DNA of 56,599 nucleotides from JBFKMV01 sp041629655 (GTDB taxonomy: Bacteria > Acidobacteriota > Polarisedimenticolia > Polarisedimenticolales > Polarisedimenticolaceae), in contig JBFKMV010000007.1 in assembly GCA_041629655.1 (NCBI GenBank), forward strand, positions 1-56,599, in the 5' to 3' direction. Shown in pieces: positions 41,935 to 51,356 of the stretch. The stretch's first letter is position 1. Each line of letters starts with the position of its first letter. Under the pieces are notes generated by a model. The model saw only the letters and a program-made list of their open reading frames with translations, was not told the DNA's origin and searched no databases. The translations under genes were made by a program, and so were the position numbers.

Positions 41935-44568
41935 CTAGCGCGAGTGGTCGAAGCGGTAGTTCAGCCGGGCGAAGTAGTAGCCGCCGTTGACACCGAAGGG
42001 CAGCGTCTCCCACCCGTACACGAATCCGAGCTGCGGGAACGGGAAGGCGTTGTTGGGGTCCCAGTTGTCCGGGAACTCGTCGAAGATGTTGGTGCCCCCG
42101 AAGGTCAGGGTGAGGTTTTCGGCCAGCGGGGCCGTGATCGTGAGATCGGTCAGCAGCTTGCCGTCCCAGGTCTGCTTGACGCCGGTGAACCCCTGGCCGG
42201 AGACCTCGCCGAAGTAGTTCAGGCGCAGGTTGGCCGACCAACCGGCGATCCCGTAGGTCCCGGCGACCGTGAAGTGCTCGGCGGGCTGACCCTCCTCGAT
42301 CAGCGTGACCTGCGTCTGGTCGAACAGCACGCTCGCCGGCAGCACGGCCGACGACGAACGGCGCGCGGCGACCTTGGTGTCGTTGAAGTGGAACGCGCCC
42401 TCGATCGCGAGGTCCGATCCGTTGGCGAAGTCGGTGGTGTAGACACCGACGATGTCGAGCCCCTCGGTCTCGGTGTCGATGGCGTTGGTGAAGAACTGCA
42501 CCTGACCCACGTTGAACGGTGCCAGGATCGCGGCGATCGGGCAGATGTTCGGGTCGGGGGGATCACCACAACCCCCGGGCGGATTCTCGGGGCCGATCTC
42601 GCTGGAGAAGATGATCCGGTCGTCGATGTCGATCCGGTACAGATCGATCGTGACGTGGAACTTGTCGGAAGGCTTGGCGACCAACCCGAGCGAGACGCTC
42701 ACGGAGGTCTCCTCGTCCAGCGCCGGCACGCCGAAGGCCTGGGTCAGCGCGCTGCCCTGGCGCGCGGTCAGCGTGTCGGTCAGCACGCCGTTGCGGAGGT
42801 TGGTCGAGCGCTGGCTGAAGAACGCCTGCTGGACGCCCGGGGCCCGGAACCCGGTCGACGCGGTGGCGCGCACCGAGACGGCGTCGCTCAGCTCGACGCG
42901 TCCCGACAGCTTGCCGTTGATCGTGCTGCCGAAGTCGGAGTAGTCCTCGACGCGCAGCGCGGCGCCGGCGAGGAACCGCTCCGCGAACTGGGATTCCGCG
43001 TCGACGTAGATGCCGATGTTGTCGCGGTCGTCGTCGACGGCCTCACGCGGCGACCAGCCCGGAAAGCCCTGCGTCCCGATCGGCGCCGTATCGCCGGTCT
43101 GGCCGAAGATGTCGATGCTGGGGTCGTTGGTGCGGCCGTACTGGTAGGAGACGGGATCGCCGGCCTCGATCTGGTAGCCCTCCTGCCGCCACTCCACACC
43201 GGCGGCCACGTAGAGCGGTCCGCTGCCCACGTTCCAGTTCACCACGCCGGTCAGGTCGAAGCTCGCCGAGAGCTGGTCGTACGTCAGCGTCCCGGTGTCC
43301 GCGGAGGTCGGCGAGGCCATGAACAACGGGCTGTTCGGGTCGTTGGGGTCGATCGGCTCGTACCAGTAGCTGATGTTGACCGTGTTCTCCTCGCGGAACT
43401 TGAACTCGCTCATGCCCCAGTTCAGCGAGAAGTCGTAGCTCCAGTCGTTGGGCAGGTCGCCGCGGTACCCCAGCGCCATCGAGGTGTCGGTCGGCTCGGT
43501 GACGATCGTGGGCAGGAACCCGTTGGGGTAGATGTCCGGCACCGTGCGGTTGTCCAGGGGTCCGCGGTAGAACCCCGAGGAGTTGCCCTTGCGGTTGGCG
43601 TAGCCGCCGAAGAAGTAGAACTCGCCCTCGCCCACCGGGAGCGCGGAGTTGACCATCAGCGAGATGTTCTCGGAGTCCGCGTCGCCGATGCGCAGGAAGC
43701 GCCGGCACTGGCTGGCGTCGACCTCGCAGCCGTTGGCGAAGTCCATCGGATCGTACCACCCGAGCAGGTTGGTGGTCGCCGGGCCGGCGCGGTTGGTCTC
43801 CTCGCGGTCGCGGTACTCGACCGTGAAGTTCGCGTAGCCGTCGTCGCCGATCGCGAACCCGGTGTTGGCGCCGACGAGCAGGATCGTGCCGTCGCCCTCG
43901 AAGTGCTGGCCGCCCTCGACGGTGACGTCGGTGGTGCCGGTCTGGTCCTTGAGGATGATGTTGATCACGCCGGCGATGGCGTCCGATCCGTACTGCGCCG
44001 CCGCTCCGTCGCGGAGCACCTCGATGCGCTCGATCGCCGAGGCCGGGATCGCGTTGATGTCGTAGCCCGCCGAGCCCCGGGCGATCGTCTGCTGGAGGTG
44101 GATCAGCGCTTGCTGGTGGCGGCGCTTGCCGTTGACCAGCACCAGCACCTGGTCCGGCCCCAGCGCGCGCAGGGTGGCCGGCCGGATGATGTCGGTGCCG
44201 TCACTGATCGTCGTGCTGGAGAAGTTGAACGAAGGAGCCAGCAGCTGCAGGATCTTGCCGGTCTCGGTGGCCCCGGTGCTCCTGATCGCGTCGGCCCCGA
44301 TCACGTCCACCGGGGCCGGCGTGTCGATCGCGGTGCGGCCCTCGAAGCGGGTGCCGGTGACGGTCACGACCTCTTCGTACCTCGACTTGGCCGGCTTCTT
44401 CTCGGCTTCTTCCTGTTGCTCCTCCTCGCCTGCCGGGGTCGGCTCCTCGGCCTGGACGGCCGGCAGCGGGACGAGCGCCAGCCCGACCAGCAGGGCGACG
44501 ACGGCGAACCAGCCCCCGCGACGCCACGTGCGGAACGACTCGACGAATCCGTGGATGCACCTGATCAT
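41935..44568 (-). CDS. TonB-dependent outer-membrane receptor
   Basis: An 877-residue TonB-dependent receptor with a signal peptide (about 1-40) and an acidic linker. Plug domain (about 60-200) motifs include EEVVTVTGTRFEGRTAIDTP, VLVLVNGKRRHQQALIHLQQ and IERIEVLRDGAAAQYGSDAI. The barrel contains VRATASTGFRAPGVQQAFFS and IDLYRIDIDDRIIFSSEIGP. The NGKRRH plus RGSAGYDINAIPASAIERIE arrangement is typical of receptors in Proteobacteria and Acidobacteriota whose ligands are unknown. Its terminus is YYFARLNYRFDHSR rather than ending in Phe. The ATG at 44568 has GGGGGTC 7-8 nt upstream. A cytochrome c gene lies upstream on the same strand. Confidence 0.92.
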   Translation of the reverse strand: MIRCIHGFVESFRTWRRGGWFAVVALLVGLALVPLPAVQAEEPTPAGEEEQQEEAEKKPAKSRYEEVVTVTGTRFEGRTAIDTPAPVDVIGADAIRSTGATETGKILQLLAPSFNFSSTTISDGTDIIRPATLRALGPDQVLVLVNGKRRHQQALIHLQQTIARGSAGYDINAIPASAIERIEVLRDGAAAQYGSDAIAGVINIILKDQTGTTDVTVEGGQHFEGDGTILLVGANTGFAIGDDGYANFTVEYRDREETNRAGPATTNLLGWYDPMDFANGCEVDASQCRRFLRIGDADSENISLMVNSALPVGEGEFYFFGGYANRKGNSSGFYRGPLDNRTVPDIYPNGFLPTIVTEPTDTSMALGYRGDLPNDWSYDFSLNWGMSEFKFREENTVNISYWYEPIDPNDPNSPLFMASPTSADTGTLTYDQLSASFDLTGVVNWNVGSGPLYVAAGVEWRQEGYQIEAGDPVSYQYGRTNDPSIDIFGQTGDTAPIGTQGFPGWSPREAVDDDRDNIGIYVDAESQFAERFLAGAALRVEDYSDFGSTINGKLSGRVELSDAVSVRATASTGFRAPGVQQAFFSQRSTNLRNGVLTDTLTARQGSALTQAFGVPALDEETSVSVSLGLVAKPSDKFHVTIDLYRIDIDDRIIFSSEIGPENPPGGCGDPPDPNICPIAAILAPFNVGQVQFFTNAIDTETEGLDIVGVYTTDFANGSDLAIEGAFHFNDTKVAARRSSSAVLPASVLFDQTQVTLIEEGQPAEHFTVAGTYGIAGWSANLRLNYFGEVSGQGFTGVKQTWDGKLLTDLTITAPLAENLTLTFGGTNIFDEFPDNWDPNNAFPFPQLGFVYGWETLPFGVNGGYYFARLNYRFDHSR

Positions 44569-44656
44569 GGTCAAGACCCCCAGAGCGGTTACGCCGGGGC
44601 GAAGGCTCCGGCCCGATCCGCGGATCTTGCCACGAACGGGATGCGATGGGAATCCC

Positions 44657-45115
44657 CTAGTTCCCGGGCCCGACCTGGATCGTGCTCAGGTACCCGGTCA
44701 GGTCATCGATCCGCTGTCGGGAAAAACCGTCACGGCGCGCCGGTTTCCAGTCCGGGCGGATGTCGCGGAAGATCCTGCCCCAGACCGGCATCTCGCGGTC
44801 GCCGTGCGCGAGGATCCCGGCCTCGCCGGTGATCGAGCGCCGTACGGCGTCCTCGGGGAACACGCCCTCGTGCCGCTGGGCCAGACGCGTCAGGTCGGGG
44901 ACCGGCGTCGCCAGGGCCGGCGCCGCCGGGCCGCCGCCGCTGCCGTCGATCCCGTGACACGAGGCGCAGGCCTCGGCGTAAAGCTCCACGCCGCTCCTGG
45001 CCGCCTGGTTGAACGTCAGCTCTTGCTTGTCGGGCCGTTCACCCGGCGCCGCCTGGATCAGCAGCGCCACGGCGGCGATCGCGATGAGTGCCGGGAGTAT
45101 CCACGAGCGTCTCAT
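44657..45115 (-). CDS. Small monohaem c-type cytochrome
   Basis: A 152-residue exported or membrane-anchored cytochrome c with an N-terminal hydrophobic segment (MRRSWILPALIAIAAVALLI). The haem site is CASCH (about residues 53-57, in YAEACASCHGIDGSGGG), and the distal ligand is probably Met in GDREMPVWGRIF. DDLTGYLSTIQ forms the final helix. A perfect SD (AGGAGGTG) precedes the ATG. It is a soluble electron carrier or a subunit of a periplasmic redox enzyme. It sits between the TonB receptor and a cupredoxin, so a common metal or redox function is possible. Confidence 0.9.
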   Translation of the reverse strand: MRRSWILPALIAIAAVALLIQAAPGERPDKQELTFNQAARSGVELYAEACASCHGIDGSGGGPAAPALATPVPDLTRLAQRHEGVFPEDAVRRSITGEAGILAHGDREMPVWGRIFRDIRPDWKPARRDGFSRQRIDDLTGYLSTIQVGPGN

Positions 45116-45257
45116 GTTGCACCTCCTGCCGGATGTTCCGCCCCGGCCCGGAACTCCGCCGGCACGCGGCACTATAGAACCCGCACCCGGGACAGCGCCC
45201 GGGGGACAACAGGACTCAAGCGACCGCAAAGGTTGGGGTTCGGAGGCGGGGCGGGTG

Positions 45258-45710
45258 CTACTCCTCGACGAACACCGCCCCCATCATCCCCTCGGCGACG
45301 TGGATGTCGCAGAAGAACCCGTAGGCCCCGGGCCGGGTCACGTCGAAGCTCGCGCGTTCGCCGGTCTCGGTCTGCCGGATCGGGGTCTCGCCGAGCGGTG
45401 CGGGCATCCCGCGCAAGATCCGGCCGGGCGCCAGCGGATGCGTCACGAAATCGCCCACGAACGTGAGCCGCGTGCCGGCGCTGACGGTGACGCACGCGGG
45501 GTCGTAGGCGTAGGCCGTCATCCCGCCGAAGCGGATCTCGACCTCGGGCCGGCCCCGCGCGTCGGTGGCGGTCGCGGCGAGGCAGCCGTTGACCAGCGGT
45601 GACGACGGTTCCGGGCCGGTGGACTCCTCGACGGGCCGGCCACCGCCGCAGGCCGCCAGGGCCGTCAGCAGGAGGCCCGTTGCCGCACCGTGCCGCAACG
45701 CCGCGCGCAC
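45258..45710 (-). CDS. Cupredoxin (plastocyanin-like) lipoprotein
   Basis: A 150-residue lipoprotein (lipobox LTALAAC). The mature domain is a type 1 copper cupredoxin: a His in FVTHPLAPGR, and the C-terminal ligand loop FFCDIHVAEGMMGAVFV, giving Cys, His and Met in the usual C-x2-H-x4-M spacing. Early strands are PEVEIRFGGM and YDPACVTVSAGTRLTFVGD. It is expected to carry electrons in the periplasm. The GTG start lies 4 nt after the stop of the upstream lipoprotein gene, so the two are coupled; the SD is weak. Confidence 0.88.
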   Translation of the reverse strand: MRAALRHGAATGLLLTALAACGGGRPVEESTGPEPSSPLVNGCLAATATDARGRPEVEIRFGGMTAYAYDPACVTVSAGTRLTFVGDFVTHPLAPGRILRGMPAPLGETPIRQTETGERASFDVTRPGAYGFFCDIHVAEGMMGAVFVEE

Positions 45711-45714
45711 CGGT

Positions 45715-46449
45715 TCAGTAGCCCCGTTCTGCTTGCCGCTGCGCCAGCAGCCGCGGCAACACCCCGGCGTCGAGGTACATCTCGGTGGCGAACGGACCGC
45801 CGGGGTGGTCGAGCAGCCAGACGTGCATCATCTCGGGGGTGCGGGACGAGGGCACGCCCGCCTCGCAGGCTCCCGTTCCGTCGGCCTTGCCGATCAGCAG
45901 CAGGTTCTCCATCAGGCAGCCCGGCCGGGCCCAGACGTGGTAGTGCCACACCGTCAGCGGGCCGCCGATCTGCGGTCCCTGCTCGCGGGGCTCGCGGACC
46001 AGGAACATCAAGCCGGCCAGCTTCCGGCCCTCGGGGGTCGGGTAGTACATCAGGAACTCGGGGCGCTCGGGATCGAGCAGCGCGTCGTCGAGGATGAACT
46101 CGCGGTTCGCGTAGTGCACGTCGTCGGCGTACATCAGCTCGTATCCGTCGCGCTCGCCCTGGGCGAAGTCGAACCAGCCGTGCCGCTCGGCGCTCTCGAA
46201 ACAGCGCTCGATCAGGTCCCGCGCCGCCTGCTGCTGCTCGGGGGTGGCCGCGGCGTCCGGGTAGCGGCTCAGCTCCCAGATCACCATGCCCGGTCGCTGC
46301 TGGGGTCGCTTGGGCAGGTCGGCCTCGGGCATCCAGGGGCCGGTCTCGGAGCTGAACCAGTAACGGCCGAAGCGCGCCGCTTCCCGCTCGTCCGCACACC
46401 CGCAGGCCGCGAGCGCAAGTAGCAACGGAACGATGAGGGGCCGGCGCAT
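45715..46449 (-). CDS. Hypothetical lipoprotein
   Basis: A 244-residue lipoprotein (lipobox LALAAC, or the following CGC). The mature domain has no family I recognise. It contains GRYWFSSETGPWMPEADLPK, RDLIERCFESAERHGWFDFA, ELMYADDVHYANREFILDDA, LTVWHYHVWARPGCLMENLL and MMHVWLLDHPGGPFATEMYL, with many Trp, His and Met residues that could bind a metal. The ATG has GGAGGTAA 8 nt upstream. The cupredoxin gene begins 4 nt after its stop codon, which links it to copper or electron transfer. Function unknown. Confidence 0.75.
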   Translation of the reverse strand: MRRPLIVPLLLALAACGCADEREAARFGRYWFSSETGPWMPEADLPKRPQQRPGMVIWELSRYPDAAATPEQQQAARDLIERCFESAERHGWFDFAQGERDGYELMYADDVHYANREFILDDALLDPERPEFLMYYPTPEGRKLAGLMFLVREPREQGPQIGGPLTVWHYHVWARPGCLMENLLLIGKADGTGACEAGVPSSRTPEMMHVWLLDHPGGPFATEMYLDAGVLPRLLAQRQAERGY

Positions 46450-46623
46450 CGCGGGTTACCTCCGATCCCGGGGCGCGGCGCGGCGCGGCCCAGGTCGACG
46501 AGAAGCGCTGGTTGGCAATGCGGCGTGGCCAATCTACGCCGAAACGGCCCCCCGGGACAAGCGCGGACCGCACGCGGCGTTTGCATTCCGGGACCCGCCG
46601 ACCGAGGTTCTCGTGGAGCCTAG

Positions 46624-46629
46624 TAGAAT
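46624..46629 (+). promoter_or_regulatory. Candidate -10 element for the AsnB-like gene
   Basis: TAGAAT followed by CCG, 35 nt upstream of the TTG start. No -35 is evident. It matches the TAGAAT seen before other genes. Confidence 0.35.
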
Positions 46630-46663
46630 CCGTACCGGTCCAGCGCGGGGGAACCTCGAAGCC

Positions 46664-48601
46664 TTGAGCGGCATCTTCGGCAGAATCGGCGAGAGCACGG
46701 ACGACGGACGCGAGCTGGAGCGCATGTCCGAGGCGCTGGTGCACCGCGGTCCGGACGACGTGGGGCTCCACACCGGCGCGGGCATCGCGCTCGGCTGCCG
46801 GCTGCTGCGTACGCGCGGCGCCGAGGAGGCGCGCCAACCCGTCGCCGACGAGACGGGTGACGTCCAGGCGGTCATCGACGGCGCGATCTACAACGGCGAG
46901 GTGCTGCGCCGGGAGCTGGAGCGCGACGGGCGCGCGCTGGACCAGAACAGCGACGCCGAGCTGCTGATCCGGCTGTACCGACGCGAGGGACCGGAGTGCG
47001 TCGCGCGGCTGCGCGGCCACTTCTCGTTCGCGATCTGGGACGCCGGCGCGCGACGGCTGGTCCTGGCCCGCGACCACCTGGGCCAGAAGCCGTTGTTCTA
47101 CGCCGAGACGGCGACGGGGTTCTACTTCGCCTCGGAGATCAAGGCCTTGATCGCGGCGCTGCCCGCGTCACCCGAGCTCGACCTGGAGTCGCTCGACCGC
47201 TACCTCTCGATGCGCTTCATTCCCGGCAGCGGCACGATGGTGCGCGGGATCAGGAAGCTGCCACCCGCGCACTGGCTGGTGCGCGACCGCGACGGCGGCA
47301 TCTCCACGTCCCGCCACTGGAAGCTCTCCTTCGCCCGCAAGCAACGCCTGTCTCACGACGACTACATCGAGCGGCTCGAGGCCAAGTTCGAGGAGACGGT
47401 GGCCGTCCACATGACCCCGGACGGGTCGTCGGGGGCGTTCCTGAGCGGCGGTCTCGACTCGAGCCTGATCGTGGCGATGATGGCCCGCGCCTCCGGCGAC
47501 CCGGTGCCGACGTTCTCGATCGGCTTCGCCGAGAAGGAGTTCGACGAGATCCCGCACGCACGACTGGTCGCGGAGACGTTCGGTACGCGGCAGGTCGAGG
47601 CGCAGGCCGACACCGACCTGATCCGGGCCATCCCGGCGATCATCCACGGGCTCGACGAGCCGTCGGACCCGGTGGCGGCGAGCTTCTTCACCGCCTCGCG
47701 CCTGGCGGCCGCGCACGTCAAGGTGGCCCTCGGCGGCGACGGCGGCAACGAGCTGTTCGCGGGCTGCGACCGCTACCGCGGGGTGCTGCTGACACGGTAC
47801 TACTCGATGGTGCCCGGCCCGATCCGGCGCGCGATCGTGGCCCCGTTGATCAACGCGATCCCGGCCAGCTTCGGCTACAACAGCCTGAAGATGAAGCTGC
47901 GCTGGTTCGAGCGGATGTCCGGGCAGCGCGGCCTCGGCGAGCGGCTGGCCGAGGCGGTCTCGTTCTTCCGCTTCAGCCAGGCCGAGAAGGAGCTGCTGCT
48001 GACGGCGGAGGCCCGCCGCGGCGTGGAGCCCGGCAGCGCGGCCCGCGAGATCGCCGACCGCTTCTACGAGAGCGACGCCGAGCACCCGATCGAGCGCATG
48101 GTCTACACCGACTACTGCACGCGCCTGCCGGAGCACCTGCTGATGCTGGTCGACCGGATGGGCATGGTGCACGGGCTGGAGGTGCGCTCGCCGCTGGTGG
48201 ACAAGGAGCTGGTCGAGACCCTGGCCACGTTCCCGCTGAACATGAAGGTGCGCGGGCAGAAGTCCCGCTACATCTGGTACAAGCTGGCCGAGCGCCTGCT
48301 GCCGGCCTCGATCGCCCGACGCAAGAAGCGCGGTTTCCGGTTTCCGCTGGCCTACTGGTTCGCGGTCAAGCTGCACCCGTTCCTGCTCGGCGTGTTCGAG
48401 GACTCGAGCCTGGCCCGGGACGGCATCTTCGATCGCGAGTACATGCTGCGCATCCTCGAGGAGCACCGGCGCCGCCAGGTCGACCACAACTGGAAGATCT
48501 GGATGCTGCTCAACCTCGAGACGTGGTACCGGATGACGGTCCAGGGCTCGTCGCTGCCCGAGACCGAGGCCTGGATCGAGCGTCACGCCGGGGGCGTCTG
48601 A
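46664..48601 (+). CDS. Asparagine synthetase B-like amidotransferase with Cys2 replaced by Ser
   Basis: A 645-residue AsnB-family protein. The N-terminal Ntn domain (about 1-200) retains VHRGPDDVG, AIYNGEVLRRELE and WDAGARRLVLARDHLGQKPL. It begins M-S-G-I-F-G, from TTG AGC GGC, so the catalytic Cys2 of class II glutamine amidotransferases is Ser. The synthetase domain has the PP-loop FLSGGLDSSLIVAMM, then FSIGFAEKEFDE, LGGDGGNELFAG and LEVRSPLVDKEL. Without Cys2 the glutaminase may be lost or changed; a Ser nucleophile is known in other Ntn hydrolases. Members lacking the Cys, such as beta-lactam synthetase, catalyse other ATP-dependent amidations. GGGGGAA lies about 11 nt upstream of the TTG. 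Its stop abuts the convergent BNR gene. Confidence 0.88.
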   Translation: MSGIFGRIGESTDDGRELERMSEALVHRGPDDVGLHTGAGIALGCRLLRTRGAEEARQPVADETGDVQAVIDGAIYNGEVLRRELERDGRALDQNSDAELLIRLYRREGPECVARLRGHFSFAIWDAGARRLVLARDHLGQKPLFYAETATGFYFASEIKALIAALPASPELDLESLDRYLSMRFIPGSGTMVRGIRKLPPAHWLVRDRDGGISTSRHWKLSFARKQRLSHDDYIERLEAKFEETVAVHMTPDGSSGAFLSGGLDSSLIVAMMARASGDPVPTFSIGFAEKEFDEIPHARLVAETFGTRQVEAQADTDLIRAIPAIIHGLDEPSDPVAASFFTASRLAAAHVKVALGGDGGNELFAGCDRYRGVLLTRYYSMVPGPIRRAIVAPLINAIPASFGYNSLKMKLRWFERMSGQRGLGERLAEAVSFFRFSQAEKELLLTAEARRGVEPGSAAREIADRFYESDAEHPIERMVYTDYCTRLPEHLLMLVDRMGMVHGLEVRSPLVDKELVETLATFPLNMKVRGQKSRYIWYKLAERLLPASIARRKKRGFRFPLAYWFAVKLHPFLLGVFEDSSLARDGIFDREYMLRILEEHRRRQVDHNWKIWMLLNLETWYRMTVQGSSLPETEAWIERHAGGV

Positions 48602-51253
48602 TCAGGGACAGGCGTCGACCTCGCGGTTGCCGCAGGCGGCGCTGATCTGCGGCCGCGGCGTCCCCGTCGAGTCGTCCCCTGCTCCGCCCTCGCGCCCGCC
48701 GTCGTTGGGCACCACCAGGTAGTACTCGTTCCCGGGGCCCGGCGTGAACACCGCCGGCGAGGTGCGCGCGCAATCGCCGTCCAGCGGCGCGTGGGTGTAG
48801 ACCCCGGCGCCGTGGAGCTGGTCCAGGTCACCGGCCTGGATCGAGTAGGCCTGGCCGGGCAGCGCGCCGCTGTTGCACGCATCGGGCCAGTCGGCCTGGA
48901 CCTCGCCGCCCGGCAGCAACGTGAACAGCGTGGTCCCCGGCACGACGCCCGGAGGCGTGCCGCCGCCGATCGAGCCCACCGTGACCTGCCAGGCTCCGCG
49001 GCCGTAGGTCCCCGCGGTGAGCATGTCCAGCGTCTCGTTGTAGCGCAGGTCGGTCACCACCAGCCCCTGCGGCAGCCCGTCCATGTAGGGCTCGAAGGTC
49101 GCGCCCCCGTCGATGCTGCGGAACAGGCCGACGTCGTTACCGACGAACACGTTCTGCGAGTTGCGCAGCAGCACGGTGTTGGTCGGCACGTCGGGCAGCC
49201 CGGTGTCGCGCGGGGTCCAGCCGCCGGAGGCCGTCCATTCCCAGACGTGCGCGGTGCCGAACCCGCCCACCACCGCGAAGCCGCGGTCGGAATCGAACGG
49301 GTCGGCGGCCACGTCGTTGATCTCGCGCGACGGCAGGCCGGCGGTGATGTCGGCCCACGTGTCGCCGCCGTCGCTGCTGCGCCAGACCTTGCCGTCGGTC
49401 GTGCCGGCGAACAGCACCGCGGGACTGTTGCGGTTGATCGCCAGCGCCTTGATGTTGCCGAAACCGCCGGTCAGGTCCGCCGGGCCGACCGGCGCCCAGC
49501 TCGTGCCGTGGTCCAGCGAGCGGTAGACGCGCTCGGTGCCCACGTACAGCACGCTGGGCGAAACGGGATCGAGCAGGTACGGCGTGACCCAGTTGGCCCG
49601 GCCGCTCTCGATGCCGCTGCCGGCGTTGGTGATCCTGGAGAACGAGCCGAACACGCCGCCCGTCGAGCGGTAGATCGAGGGCCGCCCGCCGCTGGGGTAC
49701 GAGGTGGCGTAGGCGTAGCTGGGGTCGGCGGGGTTGAACTGGCACACGAATCCGTCGCCGGTGGCCACCTGCAGCTCCCAGCGGTCGCTCGCCGTGTTGC
49801 GGGCCAGCGAGCTGTTGTCCTGGGCGCCGCCGCAGATCGTGTCGGGATCGGTGGGGTGCACCCCGACGGCGTAGAACTGCGTCACGTTGAGGTTGCCGTT
49901 CTTGTTCACGAACGTGGTGCCGTTGTCGGTGGTCTTCCACAGTCCGCCGTCGCTGCCGACGTAGAACGTGCCGGGGTTGTCGGGATCGAACAGCAGCACG
50001 TGGGTGTCCTGGTGCACCTTCTGCGCCGAGCCCCAGTTGTTTGAGAGGTCGGTCCAGTTGCCGCCGCCGTTGACCGAGCGGAACACGTGCACGGTGCCGC
50101 GGACCACCACGTCGGCGTCGGTGGGATCGACGCGCACCACCATGTTGTAGGAGCACTGCCCGTCGCAGGCCTGATTGCCGTAGGACATCGCGGTCCACTT
50201 CTTCCCGCCGTTCCGGGTGCGCCAGAAGCCGGCGGACTGGAACAGCGCGTAGACCACGTTGCCGTTGCCCGGCGCGATGGCCAATTCGGTGCGGCCGACG
50301 CCGATGTTGGGGAGCTGCGACTTGGTCTGGAGCGTCCAGCTCACGGCGTTGTCCGTCGAGCGGTAGATGCCGTCCGAGGTCGCCGCCCACAGCGTGTCGA
50401 AGACCTGGGGGTCGCGCTGGATCTCGTAGATCGAGACGTTGTCCAGCCGGTTGGTCCAGGTCAGCCCGGCGTCGTCGCTGGTGTAGATCGCGCCGGCCTG
50501 CGCGCTGCCGTCGGCGCAGCCGCGGATGCGGCCGCCGGTGACGAGCCGGTTGGAGTCGCGGGGGTCGACGTCGATGCTGGCGAAGCTGGCCAGGTCGTCC
50601 AGCGTGTTCGCGCCGCTGCCGTTCCTGAGCTCCCAGGTCGCACCGCCGTCGGTGCTGCGCATCAGGCCCAGCCCGAAGTACGACTCGCAGCCCTGGTTGT
50701 TCTCGCCCGTCCCGACCCACAGCGTCGACGGGTCGTTCGGATCGACCGTGACGGCGCCGATCGTCATCGTGCCCGCCTGGTCGAAGATGCTGGTCCACGA
50801 CGCCCCGTCGTCGACGGACTTCCACAGCCCCCCGGAAGCGGTGCCGACGTAGAGGATGCCGCCGCCCCAGTCGGCCGCCAGCGCCGCCACGCGGCCCGAG
50901 ATGTCGCCGAACGTCCAGCCGCCGAAGCCCGAGGGCGAGGGTCCCTTGGAGATCCAGGTGTCGTGGGTCGACTCGGGCATGTCGAGGCGCCGCAACCGCT
51001 GCAGCTCGATCGCCGCGCGCGTCTCGGCCACCGCCGCCCGCCAGCGCGCCGCCATCTCCACGCCGGACAGCGTCCCCGCGCGCCGCGAGTCGTAGAACCA
51101 CTCGGTCCGCCGCTGGACGCGGTCGCCCTCGCCGCCCGTGCGGTCGTCGGGGTCGTCCCCCTCGGCCCGCAGGCCCGCCCAGGGCAGCAGCGCCGCCGCC
51201 AGCGCCAGCGTCCCCAGGACACGCACCCCTCTCGTCGTCGTCGAACCGGTCAT
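48602..51253 (-). CDS. Secreted BNR/Asp-box beta-propeller protein with shared C-terminal domain
   Basis: An 883-residue exported protein (signal peptide about 1-30). After an N-terminal helical region it forms a beta-propeller with many BNR/Asp-box turns (SVDDGASWTS, STDGGATWEL, SDDAGLTWTN, SSDGGDTWAD, SIDGGATFEP) and repeated GTASGGLWKS-like strands (VGSDGGLWKTTDNGTTF). This architecture is common in secreted sialidase-like and sortilin-like proteins, but no sialidase catalytic triad can be assigned. The last about 110 residues are an Fn3-like domain ending EYYLVVPNDG, GDDSTGTPRP and a Cys tail. The ATG follows GGGGGGA. An orphan exbD gene lies upstream. Confidence 0.87.
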   Translation of the reverse strand: MTGSTTTRGVRVLGTLALAAALLPWAGLRAEGDDPDDRTGGEGDRVQRRTEWFYDSRRAGTLSGVEMAARWRAAVAETRAAIELQRLRRLDMPESTHDTWISKGPSPSGFGGWTFGDISGRVAALAADWGGGILYVGTASGGLWKSVDDGASWTSIFDQAGTMTIGAVTVDPNDPSTLWVGTGENNQGCESYFGLGLMRSTDGGATWELRNGSGANTLDDLASFASIDVDPRDSNRLVTGGRIRGCADGSAQAGAIYTSDDAGLTWTNRLDNVSIYEIQRDPQVFDTLWAATSDGIYRSTDNAVSWTLQTKSQLPNIGVGRTELAIAPGNGNVVYALFQSAGFWRTRNGGKKWTAMSYGNQACDGQCSYNMVVRVDPTDADVVVRGTVHVFRSVNGGGNWTDLSNNWGSAQKVHQDTHVLLFDPDNPGTFYVGSDGGLWKTTDNGTTFVNKNGNLNVTQFYAVGVHPTDPDTICGGAQDNSSLARNTASDRWELQVATGDGFVCQFNPADPSYAYATSYPSGGRPSIYRSTGGVFGSFSRITNAGSGIESGRANWVTPYLLDPVSPSVLYVGTERVYRSLDHGTSWAPVGPADLTGGFGNIKALAINRNSPAVLFAGTTDGKVWRSSDGGDTWADITAGLPSREINDVAADPFDSDRGFAVVGGFGTAHVWEWTASGGWTPRDTGLPDVPTNTVLLRNSQNVFVGNDVGLFRSIDGGATFEPYMDGLPQGLVVTDLRYNETLDMLTAGTYGRGAWQVTVGSIGGGTPPGVVPGTTLFTLLPGGEVQADWPDACNSGALPGQAYSIQAGDLDQLHGAGVYTHAPLDGDCARTSPAVFTPGPGNEYYLVVPNDGGREGGAGDDSTGTPRPQISAACGNREVDACP

Positions 51254-51356
51254 CGGGATCCCCCCGCGGCCGGGCTTTGCCGCCGGCCGTGACCGGTTGT
51301 TCTACGCCGGATCGGGCTGGCCCGCAACAGCGGGCGGTACAGGGGACCGGGAAGGC

